Assembly: GCA_037903475.1 (NCBI GenBank)
Contig: JBAJFG010000126.1
Location: 806,001 to 870,000 of the forward strand
Source of the DNA: Ancylostoma caninum
Taxonomy: Eukaryota > Nematoda > Chromadorea > Rhabditida > Ancylostomatidae
Length of the DNA: 64,000 nt
Direction: 5' to 3'
Of the stretch, positions 31,757 through 43,299 are shown in pieces. Position 1 is the stretch's first letter, and every line of letters begins with the position of its first letter. Below the pieces are notes generated by a model. The model worked only from the letters and a program-made list of their open reading frames with translations. It was not told the DNA's origin and ran no database searches. The position numbers and the translations under genes were made by a program.

Positions 31757-33667
31757 TCAGAGTACAGACGACCCGCCGTTCTGTGCCCCCATGCTGCTCT
31801 TTGTATTGGTACGAGTTCTGTCCTTGTTTTTCTCTATCATCATGGTTATTAACACGACAAGAACTCCGAGAAGAAGTGAGAGGATAATTCCACATATCAG
31901 CAGAACAACTGCTCCTGTACTAAAACAAATTATTTTAGCATCAAAGTTTATTTTTCAGAAGAGAAAGAAATTATTACGTTGCTTACTTGGTGCGCTTGAC
32001 TTCTTTTTTGCGTTTTTTGCCTATCACATCGTCATCAAGGTGATCTTCTAAGTTCTGTAAACAACTTCTAATTGTCTGTGTATATATACGCAAAGGTACA
32101 GAGTTGAGAAAAAGGGTCAGTATTGCTTTTTTTTCTTATTAGAATTCCTACTTTCCACAAATAAGTTCTTTTGTTTGTTGGGAAGATACATGTACAATGT
32201 CGCTCACTTTGCTAATGGTTCGCTTGGAACAAGACTACGCTCATAGCGAGACTTGTGGGCTGGGCTCAGTGGGCTTGTCAGCTCAGAGAAGAATGAGTGT
32301 AGCCTTTCGTAGAGAACGAAACTTGCACGAATTTTTCAGACAACTTATTCGACGTCAGCGTTGAAAACGTGGCAATGAACATCGTATTACGAGTGGCCAT
32401 TCTGATCAAGTATCCTTTCCTTGCCAACAAGTCGTTAACAGCGTGAGGGGTGAGAGGAGCAATGACGTCGGCAGACAAAATCCGTCAAATGTATTGCCAA
32501 ACAAGAACTCCCGCCCAATGTATTGCTAAGCAAACCTCTCTTTTTCTATTACCACACAACGTTGCCAATTGTATCGGCAAACAAAATGTTAATCAACCGC
32601 GCAAAAATATCGATATCATCATGATACCAATCTTCAGAGTCCTTTGCCTTACCAGCTGAGCCATCCGGATCGACACCGTCAATGGCTAAGTCTCCAACTA
32701 AGAATGAAATGGACGAGTTATCCCACATAATCGCTATCTTATGTCACTAACCCTTAAAATGTATCGCCGAAAAACTCTCCCGCCTTTTTTATCGCCAAAC
32801 AGTATCTTGAAATTTCAGAGTAGTATTATAAAATTATGGTCTAAAATTATGACCAGAAAATCTTGCCAACCCGTTGTCAAAGAGCATTGTGATCCTATAT
32901 TCTTGATCTAGCAATCGTCACTGTTGTGTCATGGTATGCAAAATTTATGCAAAACGAAGTGAAAATTGCCTCAGGGTTGTTTCAATAAGTACTTTCATCC
33001 ACAGAAGATTCTCAATTACGGAGTATAACTTCTAAAAAATTACCTCGGAGTATGGTTCTTCCGTTGTATGGTCCGTGTATTCTGTATCTATTGGCTCGTC
33101 CGTTGGTTTTGTTGGTTTTTCAGGAACATCAGGCATATCCGTTACCTCTGCCTCTGGACCATCGGGAGTTTCCTCATATTCAAATGTCTCCTCTGGCGGT
33201 TTCGTTGTAAATATTGGAGCAGGTTTGGGCGGAACAGGCCTCGTCGTTCTCTTTGCTGTTGGTGGTGATGCAGGTCTAGTAGCTCTCCTAGTGATAGTTG
33301 AGGGCGTTGTCGATGTGAGAGTTGTAGTAGTCTCTTCCACCAGAATTGGTGGAGCAGATGGTAAAGGAGGTGGCCGAGGAGGTCGTAGAGTGTCAGAAGT
33401 AGTTTCAGGCTCTGATTTTGGTGGCATAGGTCCTGGTCCAGGCCTAGGTGTTGGAAACGGTCCTGATGGTCCAGGCTTTGGTTTCGAGGATGTATCAGGT
33501 ATCGGCGGAAATACTGGTGGCTTAGGCTTCGGCTTCGTGAGCACATCATCTGGTGTCTCAGGTCCAAACAAAGGTGTCACGTCCTTTGAACCCTTCCCAG
33601 TCGCTAGTGGTGCACCACTTCCTGTGGGTAGAGCGCTCTCTTCCCCTGCCGGTGTAGAAGGTTTGTC
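31757..33667 (-). CDS. type I membrane protein with Pro/Thr-rich stalk (3' exons)
   Basis: Three minus-strand exons with matching phases: 33044-33667 (208 codons, phase 0), 31987-32054 (68 nt) and 31757-31919 (163 nt with TGA at 31757-31759). Sites are ATTCAG/GAC, GAG/GTAATT, TTTACAG/AAC, CAA/GTAAGC and GTTTTAG/T. Exon one encodes a stalk very rich in Pro, Thr, Lys and Glu (KPKPKPPVFPPIP, PRPGPGPMPP, RPPRPPPLPSAPP, ETTTTLTSTTPST), likely O-glycosylated, turning acidic at its end. Exon two gives LEDHLDDD and a basic patch, GKKRKKEVKR, that could be a cleavage site. Exon three gives one transmembrane helix (GAVVLLICGIILSLLLGVLV, then VLI) and a tail of about 28 residues. Upstream exons with the signal peptide and any ectodomain were not identified. 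Family unknown. Confidence 0.75.
32055..33043 (-). other. intron of the stalk protein gene
   Basis: It holds two degenerate copies of an ATGTATTGCCAAAC-like word and, on the minus strand near 32620-32665, a tRNA-like 5' half (GGATGGCTCAGCTGGTAAGG). No further exon fits the phase. Confidence 0.5.
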
Positions 33668-34219
33668 CTGAATGCTCTATGTTTGACGTCTTGAAAACGG
33701 ACAAATTAAGCCGAAACCAAAAACCAAAATCCTCATTTTTCATCTTTATGACCATGCATTTACCATTATAAGTTGCGCAAAATAGCGAACTTTTCATTGT
33801 GATTTGAGTGAAAATTTTATGATCGAAATAAGGTCTATTCTAAACTTCTCGTCTGTTTGGTTTCACCTAATTGATAAAATTTGTTTTATCTACTTGGTTG
33901 ATTTGCTGTCTTCGATACAGTCTTAAGTGAGAGGATTTTCGTGACTATATCAACCAGGAGAAGAGCTAGGAGTTCGTGAATTATAGAAAGTTAGTAGGCG
34001 AACAATAATAAGGTAAATAAATAAATAGGTATGAAATGTCTAAGTCTCCCAAGTAATCTATTCGACACCCATTATCCTTGGAGATTCACATTATCGCCTC
34101 TCATTTTTCCCGCTTTTGTAAATCAAATACATTCTTCATTCAAAATCGCTTCCTTATTGCTCGATGGCTTCCAAATTTTTGCCTGATTATCCCCTTCATA
34201 CACTTCATTCATGCATGTA
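33668..34219. other. upstream of the stalk exon, no confident feature
   Basis: A minus-strand ATG frame (MKSSLFCATYNG, about 33797) is followed by a GTAAAT donor, but its phase does not fit the next exon. A short TAAA repeat is at 34016-34030. Confidence 0.3.
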
Positions 34220-35105
34220 TATGTGTATGTATGTTTTTGTGTGTTTGTGCACGAGAACCAGCTATCAAAAACGGAAAATACTTACATCATAGTGTTCAGC
34301 GCGTCGAGTTATGTACGAAAATGTGGTAAATTTTCTTTTTTTTACCTTCATTTACAGGTGTTTCGGGTCCTGTTTGTCATGTTCTGACATGTTGACTTCT
34401 TATTATGATCGGAAGTTGTTTAAACCTCAGTTGGAATGGCCTGTGATTGCATGACTGTACAAAAGGGGAGAGGTGAGTACGATGCAGTTAGAAGGAGGAG
34501 AATGAGCCTAACGGACGAAAGACGACAGGCATGAGGGTTGTGATGTGACATGGATGAGGCACGGATGAGAGTCGCGCCGATACGTATGTAGGAGAAGACA
34601 ATAAGAAACGGACTGCTGGCTACGTCAGAGGTGCACCGGCGCCCGGTTGAGGGAGAGTTACCATTGAACGGATCAACAGCTCTGAAAGTGACGCGCCTGC
34701 GTCCATAAGTGGGGAAACGTCTGGGAAAGGGTCCAATCGTGTGAAAAGGGTGCCCAAAAGTGGGGGAACGCCTGGAGAGGAGGTCAACGGCGTGATAAAG
34801 GTGCACCGGCGTCAAAATTGAAGGAAAGTCCGGAGACGGGTCCAACGGCGTGACAAGGGTGCACCGGTGTTGAGGTGAAACTCCATTTGCACTGATTCGG
34901 TCACTTTCCTACTATTTACGTCCACCACAGCGAATGCATTACCACAAATGGTTGGAAAGGAACTTTCCATAATGTCAATGGTTCCGTGAGCCGCGGTAAA
35001 GACTACTTTGCTGTGGATAGTGTCTGTTCATCCACCTGCATTAATCTTATCTGTGGACAATGAAAATATGCGAACGATGCGAGCAGGGAAAGAAGCCTGA
35101 GGTAC
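34220..35105 (-). repeat. Dispersed minisatellite repeat, inverted copy
   Basis: It matches 20047-21330 in reverse, from the GTGCACGAGAACCAGC end to GAGCGAAG-like sequence before AGCCTGAGG. About four diverged minisatellite units lie at 34625-34860. Confidence 0.65.
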
Positions 35106-35244
35106 CCAAGACATTCCCGACTGAATTCCGCCATTCCATATTTGACGAGCTGGAAGTGGAATAAAGGTGAATAAAGGTCCTGATTCTTTGTGATCCACTT
35201 CAGAGTGACACACTCTCTCTATGTAGAAACTCTATAGAAACTAT

Positions 35245-35440
35245 GAACGCTTCAAAGTAATGGCTTCGAGGAGAAATCAAGAATGATGAGCGGTCTAGCT
35301 GGTTCTCCAGATCTCCTTGCATATTCTTTTCCCTTGCATTGCTTTACTTCGCACTCACAAGGTATTGGTACAGGTCCTATACAAGTTTCTTTGCCACAGT
35401 TTTGTCCGGCAGTTACAATTCAGACATTTCTACTTGACGT
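35245..35440 (-). pseudogene. possible cysteine-rich exon relic
   Basis: One minus frame reads GQNCGKETCIGPVPIPCECE and then VKQCKGKEYARR, but has a TGA twelve bases before it. The next frame reads KCLNCNCRTKLW behind a TAG acceptor. A GTGAGT donor is present at CCTT. A damaged Cys-rich exon of the stalk protein gene is possible; the MITE at 35452 cuts in beside it. Confidence 0.3.
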
Positions 35441-35451
35441 AGTGGCTTCCG

Positions 35452-35769
35452 AAGGAGTTTTTACAGTTTTGACGCGCCGCGCCGCGCACTATGCTTGAGT
35501 ACAGGCAACGTCTACGCAATGCGAGCTCGCAGCGTAATCTGTCGCTAGGGGGGAAGGGGTCTTCTCACAGTTTTTGCCGCGGCACTTCAGTTTGCGAGCT
35601 CGCCCTGCGGGTTGCAGCAAAGAATCTTCGTGACATTCATTGGCGCAGCGGCAAAGCGGCAAACTGGAAGTTCATTGCGAGGCGAGAAGTGAGCTCGCAG
35701 CGGTTCACTTCTCGCGCCGTGCCGCATCAATCAGCCGTCGCACAATGCTAAAAACTGTAAAAACCCCTT
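35452..35769. mobile_element. MITE, AAGGGGTTTTTACAGTTTT ends, copy 1
   Basis: The left AAGGAGTTTTTACAGTTTTG pairs with the right AAAACTGTAAAAACCCCTT. The inside has GAGGCGAGAAGTGAGCTCGC and GTTCACTTCTCGCGCC hairpins. The 59004-59315 copy is closely related. It abuts the mariner end that starts at 35768. Confidence 0.8.
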
Positions 35770-37049
35770 AGGTTGCTGCGGAATTATTTGCCGTTTTGGG
35801 CTATGCTCACTTGAAACATTCTCTTCTGCCCAATTTGAGCAACTTCAGCCCAATTTATGTGATTTCCTGATAGGGGTTTTCCTCCTCTTTCGAATGCTGC
35901 TTGGATATTCTGGCTAGCTCTTTTCTGAGGGTTTTTGTGAAGTCGCAAACAAATCATGAGCCGACGTGATTTTTGGATGATTATGGTTCATGACTTCAAA
36001 CTCGATCACTCTTTGTCGGATGCTTGCGGTAATCTTGCTTTTGTTTTGGCTTCGAATCGCCTTCCAAATGGGCAGTGAGCCATTCGGTCGCAAATTTTTC
36101 TTCGGTCGATTTTGATCCCCAAAGCAACCACGGTCGTGACCACAGGTTCTCTGACGACCAACCGTTGAGAAGAGTCGTGGAACCTAATCCGGGTCCAACC
36201 ATTTGGACTTTGAGGGCACGGATGGGGGCTCACTATGCTACAGTTTGAAAATATTTGACTTCAATCGACATGACAAGAAAGGTGCGGAAGTGAACACCCC
36301 ACGATCTGACAGATGACCAGCGTCTCACCCGCTGTGTCATCTTTTCTAACATAATTTCTCGCCTCAAAAACTACCCATTTCTACACCGCGTAACAGCTAT
36401 CAATGGAGCTCGGTTCCTGTGCGATAAAAAGAAACGTGAATTCGTTTCGCTAGACACTTCCTCCCATCTCCAACTTTTTCTAAATCAAGTCTTTGCACTA
36501 GGGAGGTTGTGTCAGGAGTGTGGTGATGCTGTAAGAGTGTGATCCACTGCAGTCTTCTCCAACCTAGTCAAGCACTAACATAAGAGTCCTGGTATTGTAA
36601 TTCCGAGTCGATACCAGCAAATCTGCTATAGATGTGGTCGGCAGTGGCGAACAAAAACTGATTTCCCCCTTTTCCAAAGTAACGTTAAGCATCACTCTCC
36701 AAAATTCACACGACAAAACTGATGTAGTAAGGCATCAAGGCTCTCACTCATTGACCTTATTCCTCAGACCATTACCCCACTGTGCTTCTTTTTTCCGAGC
36801 TCCAGATGCAATCTTGCGACAGCGGCAGATTGCTGATCTGGAGCATACTGAAATCGCCTTCCAAAAGTTTGCGGATCCTTGTGATCTCGGTTTCAGTAGT
36901 GGAGGCATGCAGTCGTCGTGGAATTGTCAAGGAGGATCTACTAACTTGAACGGTTGCTGAAGCGATGAAAAAAATTCTGTTTCAGCTGGGTTAAAACACT
37001 TTGAACTGGTGTGTCCACTTCGGCAATTAATTTTGCAACGACCTAACAC
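35768..37049 (+). mobile_element. mariner element with decayed transposase
   Basis: The ends are TTAGGTTGCTGCGGAATTAT and, in reverse, TTAGGTCGTTGCAAAATTAA; the length is about 1280 bp. Broken frames read SRRDFWMIMVHDFKLDHSLS and DACGNLA (N-terminal DNA-binding part), TDDQRLTRCVIFSNIISRL with CDKKKREFV (WVPHEL to first catalytic Asp region) and LRQRQIADLEHTEIAFQKF (C-terminal part, ending near 36958). A relative in inverse orientation is at 51022-52185. Confidence 0.75.
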
Positions 37050-37534
37050 TTTTCAAAGGCATGGTCCTATCTGTTCTTTAGGTTTCGGATAGTGGCAGCT
37101 TCAAGACTTTCAGGGCACCCTGATTCCAGCGTGGTCATAAAGCACCTCAAAACTCAAGGGGCTCTCCATTCGAATCAGAAGAAGTCTGTAATACATAGTT
37201 CGCTGAATATAACTGACCTAGCGCGTTAATATAGATCACATCAATCGGAAAAGGCAAGATATTCTTGCTTATTATACAGGCATGGTGGTTCGCCGAATTT
37301 TGAGAGAAGTCCTGTATTTTGAGAAATTCAATAAAACCAGTTTCTTATAGGAATTCCAGCTCCAATGACAATCCCTTGATCTTGTTCCCCATGTTTTTTT
37401 TTTTCTGTCTCAACGATAATCATTGCTCTACATAGTTCAGAAATCAACTCCTCGCTCTTCTTCTCTCTCGTCGTTCACCATTCTGGTCATCATATTAAAG
37501 GTCAGGTACAATAGTATTAATTTATAATCCTCTT
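37050..37534. other. no recognised feature
   Basis: AT-rich, with no repeat partner or frame seen. Confidence 0.4.
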
Positions 37535-37960
37535 AACAAACTACCGTATGAGCGGCACTGACGGAAAAATGGATACAGTCTCCAATGATGAAAGCGAGAG
37601 GTTTAGACAGTGCTTTCAGGGTTTCGCGGCGGGACCCTACTCTACCGGTCTCGAGCCCTCCGGGCGATAGAGTGTTTACAACGACTTGACATTGCGTAAC
37701 AACAGTGTACGGATCAGAGTAGCCCCTCTGTTGGCGCTTTAGCAGAATTTTCGCATAAGGACGGTGCACTGGAAATGATCCACCTTGGATGGATGAGCAT
37801 CCTGAGAGGTCACGCATCGATGCCGCAGTCGGTTCTTGCCCTGGGAAGTGGCATTTTGAATTTCGCAATACGGCTTGACGGCAAAGTCGCGTCGTGACAG
37901 CGCCGCGGACTTTGCTCAGGGGCGGAGCCATAGAAGGCGGGGCTTGCTGAGCTCAATGGA
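37535..37960. repeat. Dispersed repeat C, copy 1
   Basis: GTCTCCAATGATGAAAGCGA, GTTTCGCGGCGG and GTCTCGAGCC recur at 40848-40930, and GAGGACGGTGCA to GAGGTCACGCA recurs at 39980-40045. Confidence 0.55.
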
Positions 37961-38261
37961 CTTATAAAGCCAGGGCAGTTTTTCGGCAGTTACTATCCCA
38001 CCAACCCACTCGGGGGCGCAGGGGCCCAACGCGATCACATCAAGTCGTAAGATCATGCCCTGACTAGTAGCCTCCAGTAAAGTCTCCGCTTTCGCGCTGG
38101 TGCAGGTTATATCCGCAGGTCTTTCGGAGGGATGGACAGCAATACCCTAGAGCAATTCTGTGCAGTCTGTTGGCATATCCCCGGGACTCTATGTATATCC
38201 TCAGGTATATCCGCAGGATTAGGGATCGGTATTGGGCGGCATATCCACAGGGGTTTTATGA
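37961..38261. repeat. ATATCCNCNGG word cluster before the recombinase
   Basis: ATATCCGCAGG, ATATCCCCGGG, ATATCCTCAGG, ATATCCGCAGG and ATATCCACAGG occur between 38108 and 38250. Confidence 0.45.
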
Positions 38262-38414
38262 CTGAGGGTCGACGTATCTAGGAGGTACAACACCAGATGG
38301 CCTCAAGTAGGTGCGCAGACATCGATAGACTCCTCGAGGATAATTAAGCAACCTGGCGGTGAATTTCCATAGCCACCGCTCTTCTCCACACTTAGGAAAG
38401 TAATTTTAGATTCC

Positions 38415-39347
38415 ATGGTGGATGCCAAAAGGAGAAGGGCGGGGGAGACGGCTAAGATGGCAACGAGAGCAGGTTTAGCGGGATTGGCCGAAATGATAGA
38501 CACCTGCTTCGATAAGTCGGTGGCACAGGGGACTCTCACAATTTACCAACGAGTTCGGCGAGACTTTCTGGAATTCAGCAAGAAGAGTCGGGTCCCGGTT
38601 TCCGCTCTCCACAAGCTGAGGGACGTCTTCCTAGGTAAAACGAGATCTCTGGGATATCACGTAGCTCACTTCTTTGGCCCGCTGCCCGGAGAGGATCAGG
38701 ATATTCAGAGCGCCCTTATCCGAATGGCCAACAGAGGTAGCCCTCCAGTGAAGCATAGAAGGAAAGCATCGCAAAGCGACGTCGTTATAGTGGTTGCATG
38801 GGCTCTTCGCCTGGGAACTCCAGAGGCTTTAACAGGAGCTGCAACTATACTCCTGATGTTCTAGGCTTTCCTTAGGATAGGAGAGTTGTGCAAAATACCT
38901 CTTTCGGACATCTGGTTTAAAGGGGAAGACATCTGGTGGCTAAAAATACGCCGATCAAAGACAGACCAAAAAGGAGTGGGATCCACTATTGCTTTTCGGC
39001 TCAAAGGAGATGCCTTTAGACTATGGATGCGATTGATGCGATTCCGAGAGCTCCACTCGCAAATTTTTCATTTGTACGAATACATCGACTCATGTCACCG
39101 AAATAGCTAGCTCGATTTCATTTTCAGCAACAGCAAGACCGCCATCCAGAGACTTCATCGCCCGCAAACTCAAAAGGATCTCACCGAAGCAGGTCTCCAG
39201 CACCGCAACCTCACTCCCCACTCATTTCGTGGGGAAGCCGCCACCACAGCAATTCGAGCTGGAGCCGACCCCTTAAATGTAAAGAGGGTCGGAAGATGGA
39301 AGTCCCAGGAATCTTTCTTCTGTTACGTAGAGCCCTCGCCGCCATGA
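38415..39347 (+). pseudogene. tyrosine recombinase (DIRS/Crypton-type), with in-frame TAGs
   Basis: One frame runs from at least 38262 to TGA 39345-39347 with no frameshift. It stops only at TAG 38370-38372, 38862-38864 and 39108-39110. The N-terminal core-binding part reads LTIYQRVRRDFLEFSKKSRV and PVSALHKLRDVFLG. The catalytic part has the Arg in AFLRIGEL (right after the second TAG), the Lys in RRSKTDQKG, the HxxR in TPHSFRGEAATTA, the Trp in VGRWKSQE and the Tyr in FFCYVEP. The five catalytic positions of the family are therefore all present. Such recombinases occur in DIRS/PAT/Ngaro retroelements and Crypton transposons; no reverse transcriptase was seen nearby. I started the call at the ATG of MVDAKRRR. 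Confidence 0.75.
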
Positions 39348-39904
39348 GGTTCTCTTTGTTTTGTTCCCTCACAAGTGTAATTTGCTGTCCTTCTTCAAAC
39401 TGTAAATATGTTATGTACTTATTCGTTGCTTTCCAGTACGATTCCATATGAATTCGCTGATATCCAGTTGTTCAGAGCCTTGTATCTCGTTATTCAAATA
39501 GAATTTATTGATTCCAATTCCAAGATCAAAGATTTGCGTTCGTTGTCGGGTCTATATTTACCTCGCCGGCTCAGGTTCCCCGTTTCCTGTGAGTTGTTAT
39601 TTGCGATGTAATCTACATTGCCAGTGGGCGTTGAGACGCCAGTATTATCATCACGAAGTTGACTTGTATAGAATTTTTCTCTGTGCACTTTATAGTACCT
39701 TCATAGCTGAGATGGCCTTCTCATATTTGTTCATTAGCTACTCCGTCTTAATATATCTGTTCGCTATCGAGGGAGCGCCCTCACCAAACAGGGTTATTTA
39801 TGTTTACGCGGGACAGTCCCGCTAGTTGTTGTTTCCAAGAACTGCCGAATAAAGCCTTCATCCAGCCGTTTTGTTGAAATTCAAAAGACAGGTTTTGCCG
39901 GAGA
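39348..39904. other. no recognised feature
   Basis: Sequence behind the recombinase; could be its 3' part, but no repeat partner is visible in the window. Confidence 0.35.
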
Positions 39905-41150
39905 TATCGGAGGCAAAATGAGCGCTTGGCGCACTTATTCACGAGGTACCGCAGAGATTAGGGAGCCATCGTCCACACGAGGACGGTGCAGTGGAAGTGA
40001 TCCACCTCGATTGGATGGATGAGCATCCCGAGAGGTCACGCAGCGATGGGCCCCCCTGAGGATGTGTGTTTGGCGCACTCATTCAGGTCCCGCAGAGATT
40101 AGGGAGTCGTAGGATCAGTGTTTGTTTTTCAGAAGTACAGTACAATCCAACACACAGGAAGAACGAAAGAAGAACGGGTCATCCTAAGCTGTTGTGACAT
40201 TTCCTGAAAGCACATGCAGTTGACCAAACTCTGATTATTTCCTAACTTTCTTCCATTATTCTCGAGATTTACAAGGAGTGCGGGTGCACTGATGACGGAC
40301 AAATGTGCCGGGGCTCCATAGTTCAGAAAAACACCAGAACACCAGCATAGGAATCCACCGATCGAGAATGGGTCCGCCGTGCCCCAACAATGGGGGAAAC
40401 GCCAACATATGCGTCCACGGATGGAGCAAGGGTCTGCCGTGGCCCAGTAGTGGGGGAAACGCCAGTATACGGGTCTGCGATGAAGAAGGGGTCTGCCGTG
40501 GCCAATTGTAGGGAAAACACCAGGATAAGGGTCCACGGATGGAGAATTGGTCTGCCGTGGCCAATAGTCGGGAAAACGCCAGGATATAGGCGCACGGATG
40601 GAGAATGGGTCGGCCTGGCCCAGTCGTGGGAAAAACGCCAGTATACGGTCCACAAATGGAGGATGGGTCTGCCGTTTCCAATGGCAGAGAAAACACTAGG
40701 ATAAGGGTCCAAGGGTGGAGAAAGATGCAATGCGTCAGACGAAAAAGCGATTTATAGAGCGAGATGAGGTTAGATCCTAGCAGGACCCGCAATTTCGAAA
40801 TCCTTGCACAGTGAGTGTGGTTCACATCCCCAATGGGGAAGTGATGGAAACAGTGTCCAATGGTGAAAGCGACAGACCTAGACAGTGATTTCATGGTTTC
40901 GCGGCGGAACCCGTGCCCTCCGCTAGCGGTCTCGCAGCCAGGTGAGACAGTGTTAGCAAGATTTTCAGCTACCACAACATACGGAGCAAGAAAACCACTG
41001 CACATCATGTCTTGTTTTTCCTTCAAGTCATGCGTGAAAGTTCCGCATGGGTGAGATCCGTGCGCGGGCCGAGAGCTCGCTAGGCACAGTGCATCGGTGA
41101 TGACTGTCGCATAATCTAACATGTCGCACGTTCTTGTCCTAGTCACGTTC
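39905..41150. repeat. Dispersed repeat C, copy 2, with minisatellite
   Basis: It contains the blocks shared with 37535-37960, an array at 40330-40720 and a block (CGAGATTTACAAGGAGTGCG, GGGTGCACTGATG) also found at 41290-41335 and 56790-56850. Confidence 0.55.
40330..40720. repeat. Minisatellite, six units of about 62 bp
   Basis: Units contain GGGGGAAACGCCAGTATACG, GTCCACGGATGGAG and GGTCTGCCGTGGCC. Minus-strand ORFs here are by-products of the array. Confidence 0.85.
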
Positions 41151-41514
41151 TAGTCCGAGTCCCTGAGCGGGCCACGGAATCAGTTCCAGCTTGTAAACTT
41201 ACATGCATCGAAAAAAAAGCGCCATCCTATCATCATTGTGACATTTCCTGTGACCAAGTATGTAATTAGTCAAGCTTGCTGGATAACTCCTCATTTCGTT
41301 CCATTGCTCTTGAGATTTACAAAGGGTACGGATGAAAATAGTTTTACATGTAAGTGTGTGATTAAGAATTTGCAAGAAGGCAAGGACCACGAGAAGTGTG
41401 GAAGCCCGATGTTGGTAAGGCGGCCAGACTGGTAGAATATACGTAATTTATAAAGAGGGTTCCGTATTTGAGCTCAGTTAATGATTAGTCTTGCTTTTTT
41501 GTTAATGCTCTAAT

Positions 41515-41983
41515 CCGGGAAGGATACTAGCGGGGTCCGACAACTCGTAATGAAACGTATATTGTCTGACGTAATTCAGTTTTCGATGTTGATCTCAAAT
41601 CCGTTTTCCTTATCTGCTGTGGAGTTCTCTGTGGAGAGTTACGTGGCATTATTTCAGCTCGTCTAGACTGACAAAATCAGACTTTCGACTTAAACTCCGC
41701 TACAAACATGGGCGAAAACTAATCCAGACAAGTCAACTAAATAAAATTAACTCATGCTCATGAAATTCTCTTAGATCCAGATAAGTTTCCACGATCTCTT
41801 GGCAAAATAGTCCAAGAAGCCAAATTTCGGCTGCCTTGAGCAAGCTTAAATCATTACACGTAACTCTTCAGAGAGAACGCCGCAGCAGATAAGGAAGACG
41901 GATTTGAGATCAGCATCGAAAACCGAATTCGACAGTGTACATTTCATTATGAGTTGTTGGACCTGCCTAGTATCCCTCCCTGG
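41515..41983. mobile_element. MITE with about 125 bp inverted ends (469 bp)
   Basis: Left CCGGGAAGGATACTAG, CAACTCGTAATGAAACGTAT and TTGATCTCAAATCCGTTTTC pair with the right end through CGGATTTGAGATCAGCATCG and CTAGTATCCCTCCCTGG. The single-copy centre is about 220 bp. Confidence 0.8.
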
Positions 41984-42301
41984 TAAGCATTTCACATGTG
42001 TGAAGCTTTTCTACGTACCTCAAGTGGCTGCCCCACCCCATTTTCTAGCGTCCCGAAGGGGCGTTATCCTAACATAATTCTATTAGTAACCTTATGGCAA
42101 CCACTTCATTATCCTTATCACTCTTATGTAAGGAAGACTCACTGGAAGAAGTGAGCTAAAGGGCTCCACAAGGTGAACGATGAGCAGCGCATGGATGCAG
42201 GTGGACGGGATTCCTGAAAAGATAAAAAAGCGTTTGCTGCCATTCTGGAGAGGAACAGTCTATTCGAACTAGAGCAGTGTCCTAATCTAGTCCCACACAG
42301 T
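41984..42301. other. no recognised feature
   Basis: No repeat or frame seen. Confidence 0.4.
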
Positions 42302-42874
42302 TTGCGAGGAACCCATTTGAATAACCAGCATTGGTTAACTATTACTGATCCACATGTGTTGTCAAGAGTATTCTCACTTCTTCACAATTGGCAGTTCATA
42401 TGTGTGTGTTTGTGTCCTATCTGTACGATCATGAGATCGTATAAAGGGGAAGAGATGGATAGGATGCCTTTAGAGAGAAACGAAAAAGCCAGAGGGAAAT
42501 GCATGGTGATGGGTGCGCTGACAAGGATGCGAGAGGCTGAATGCAAATTTTCAGACGCCGATGAGGAGTTCTTGAGGGCCGTCGTTGCGAAAGCGATGCT
42601 GTGGCACTTTGACATTCATTCTATTGCAAGAACACATTGTACGTCGCATTCCACCTTCGTGCGCGGTCACTACACATTTATCTCTGAAGTCAGAGCCGCC
42701 GACATCACCCCAAAAATAGCGCTCTCGGATCACTCTCATCCTGCATCATTCACGCTCGTCGTAGGAGTCCGAAATTGCATCCAGCGAGAGTGGCGCGGCA
42801 GCAGAGAGCCGGTAGCGGAGAAGTTGTTACAAGCGTATGCACAGCTGCGAAAACGGTACGCCGACGCTCATTAG
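42302..42874 (+). CDS. open frame of unknown status, partly repeat-derived
   Basis: 190 codons are open. The first part (to about 42460) matches the right flank of the dispersed minisatellite repeat in reverse (GATCGTATAAAGGG). The rest reads DADEEFLRAVVAKAMLWHFD, ALSDHSHPASFTLVVGV and EPVAEKLLQAYAQLRKRYAD. An acceptor-like AAATTTTCAG lies at about 42554, so the second part could be an exon. No family recognised. Confidence 0.25.
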   Translation: MRGTHLNNQHWLTITDPHVLSRVFSLLHNWQFICVCLCPICTIMRSYKGEEMDRMPLERNEKARGKCMVMGALTRMREAECKFSDADEEFLRAVVAKAMLWHFDIHSIARTHCTSHSTFVRGHYTFISEVRAADITPKIALSDHSHPASFTLVVGVRNCIQREWRGSREPVAEKLLQAYAQLRKRYADAH

Positions 42875-42919
42875 TGCTTGGGATGTCGCTGGATGGGTCC
42901 ATATCAGGCATGGGCGGGA

Positions 42920-43020
42920 GTAAAATTTTAAATCCCGTAAAACGTATAACGGAAAACTGAAGGCCAAAATGAGCGGAAAACGGGAAGCGTGAAACGGAAA
43001 ACGGAAAATTTTGCCCAAGC
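42920..43020. repeat. CGTAAAACGGAAAAC short-word cluster, copy 1
   Basis: Repeated CCCGTAAAACG, AACGGAAAAC and GAAACGGAAAACGG words; a similar cluster is at 45140-45235. Confidence 0.6.
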
Positions 43021-43299
43021 ATAAGTTTATGACCAAAGGTCATCTTCAACATTGGATTTTCTAGGTATCTTCTTCATGAGCATAAGTGATGACTCGTTCA
43101 AGTAATTAAGTAACTTCAAGTCTACTTATGGTGCTTACTTCAAACACCTAGAATGTATAGGTAGATTGAAGAGTATTTATATTAGATTGTAGCGGAAAAA
43201 CTAGCGGTTTTCGCAACATTACATTTTGCTGATTCTTAAAAAAAAGAAAACCAACACACACAAATGAATAAATAAACATCACGACTTATCACTCTTCAA

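Noticed and set aside
32278..32478. Protein-like minus-strand frame inside the stalk gene intron
   Set aside because: No acceptor before it, an in-frame stop after it, and the flanking exons already join in phase without it.
33075..33671. 198-codon plus-strand Gly/Val-rich frame
   Set aside because: It is the complement of the Pro/Thr-rich stalk exon; the minus strand has the splice sites and continues into a TM exon.
40256..41146. 296-codon minus-strand frame
   Set aside because: Half of it is a translated 62 bp minisatellite; no initiation context or family motif.
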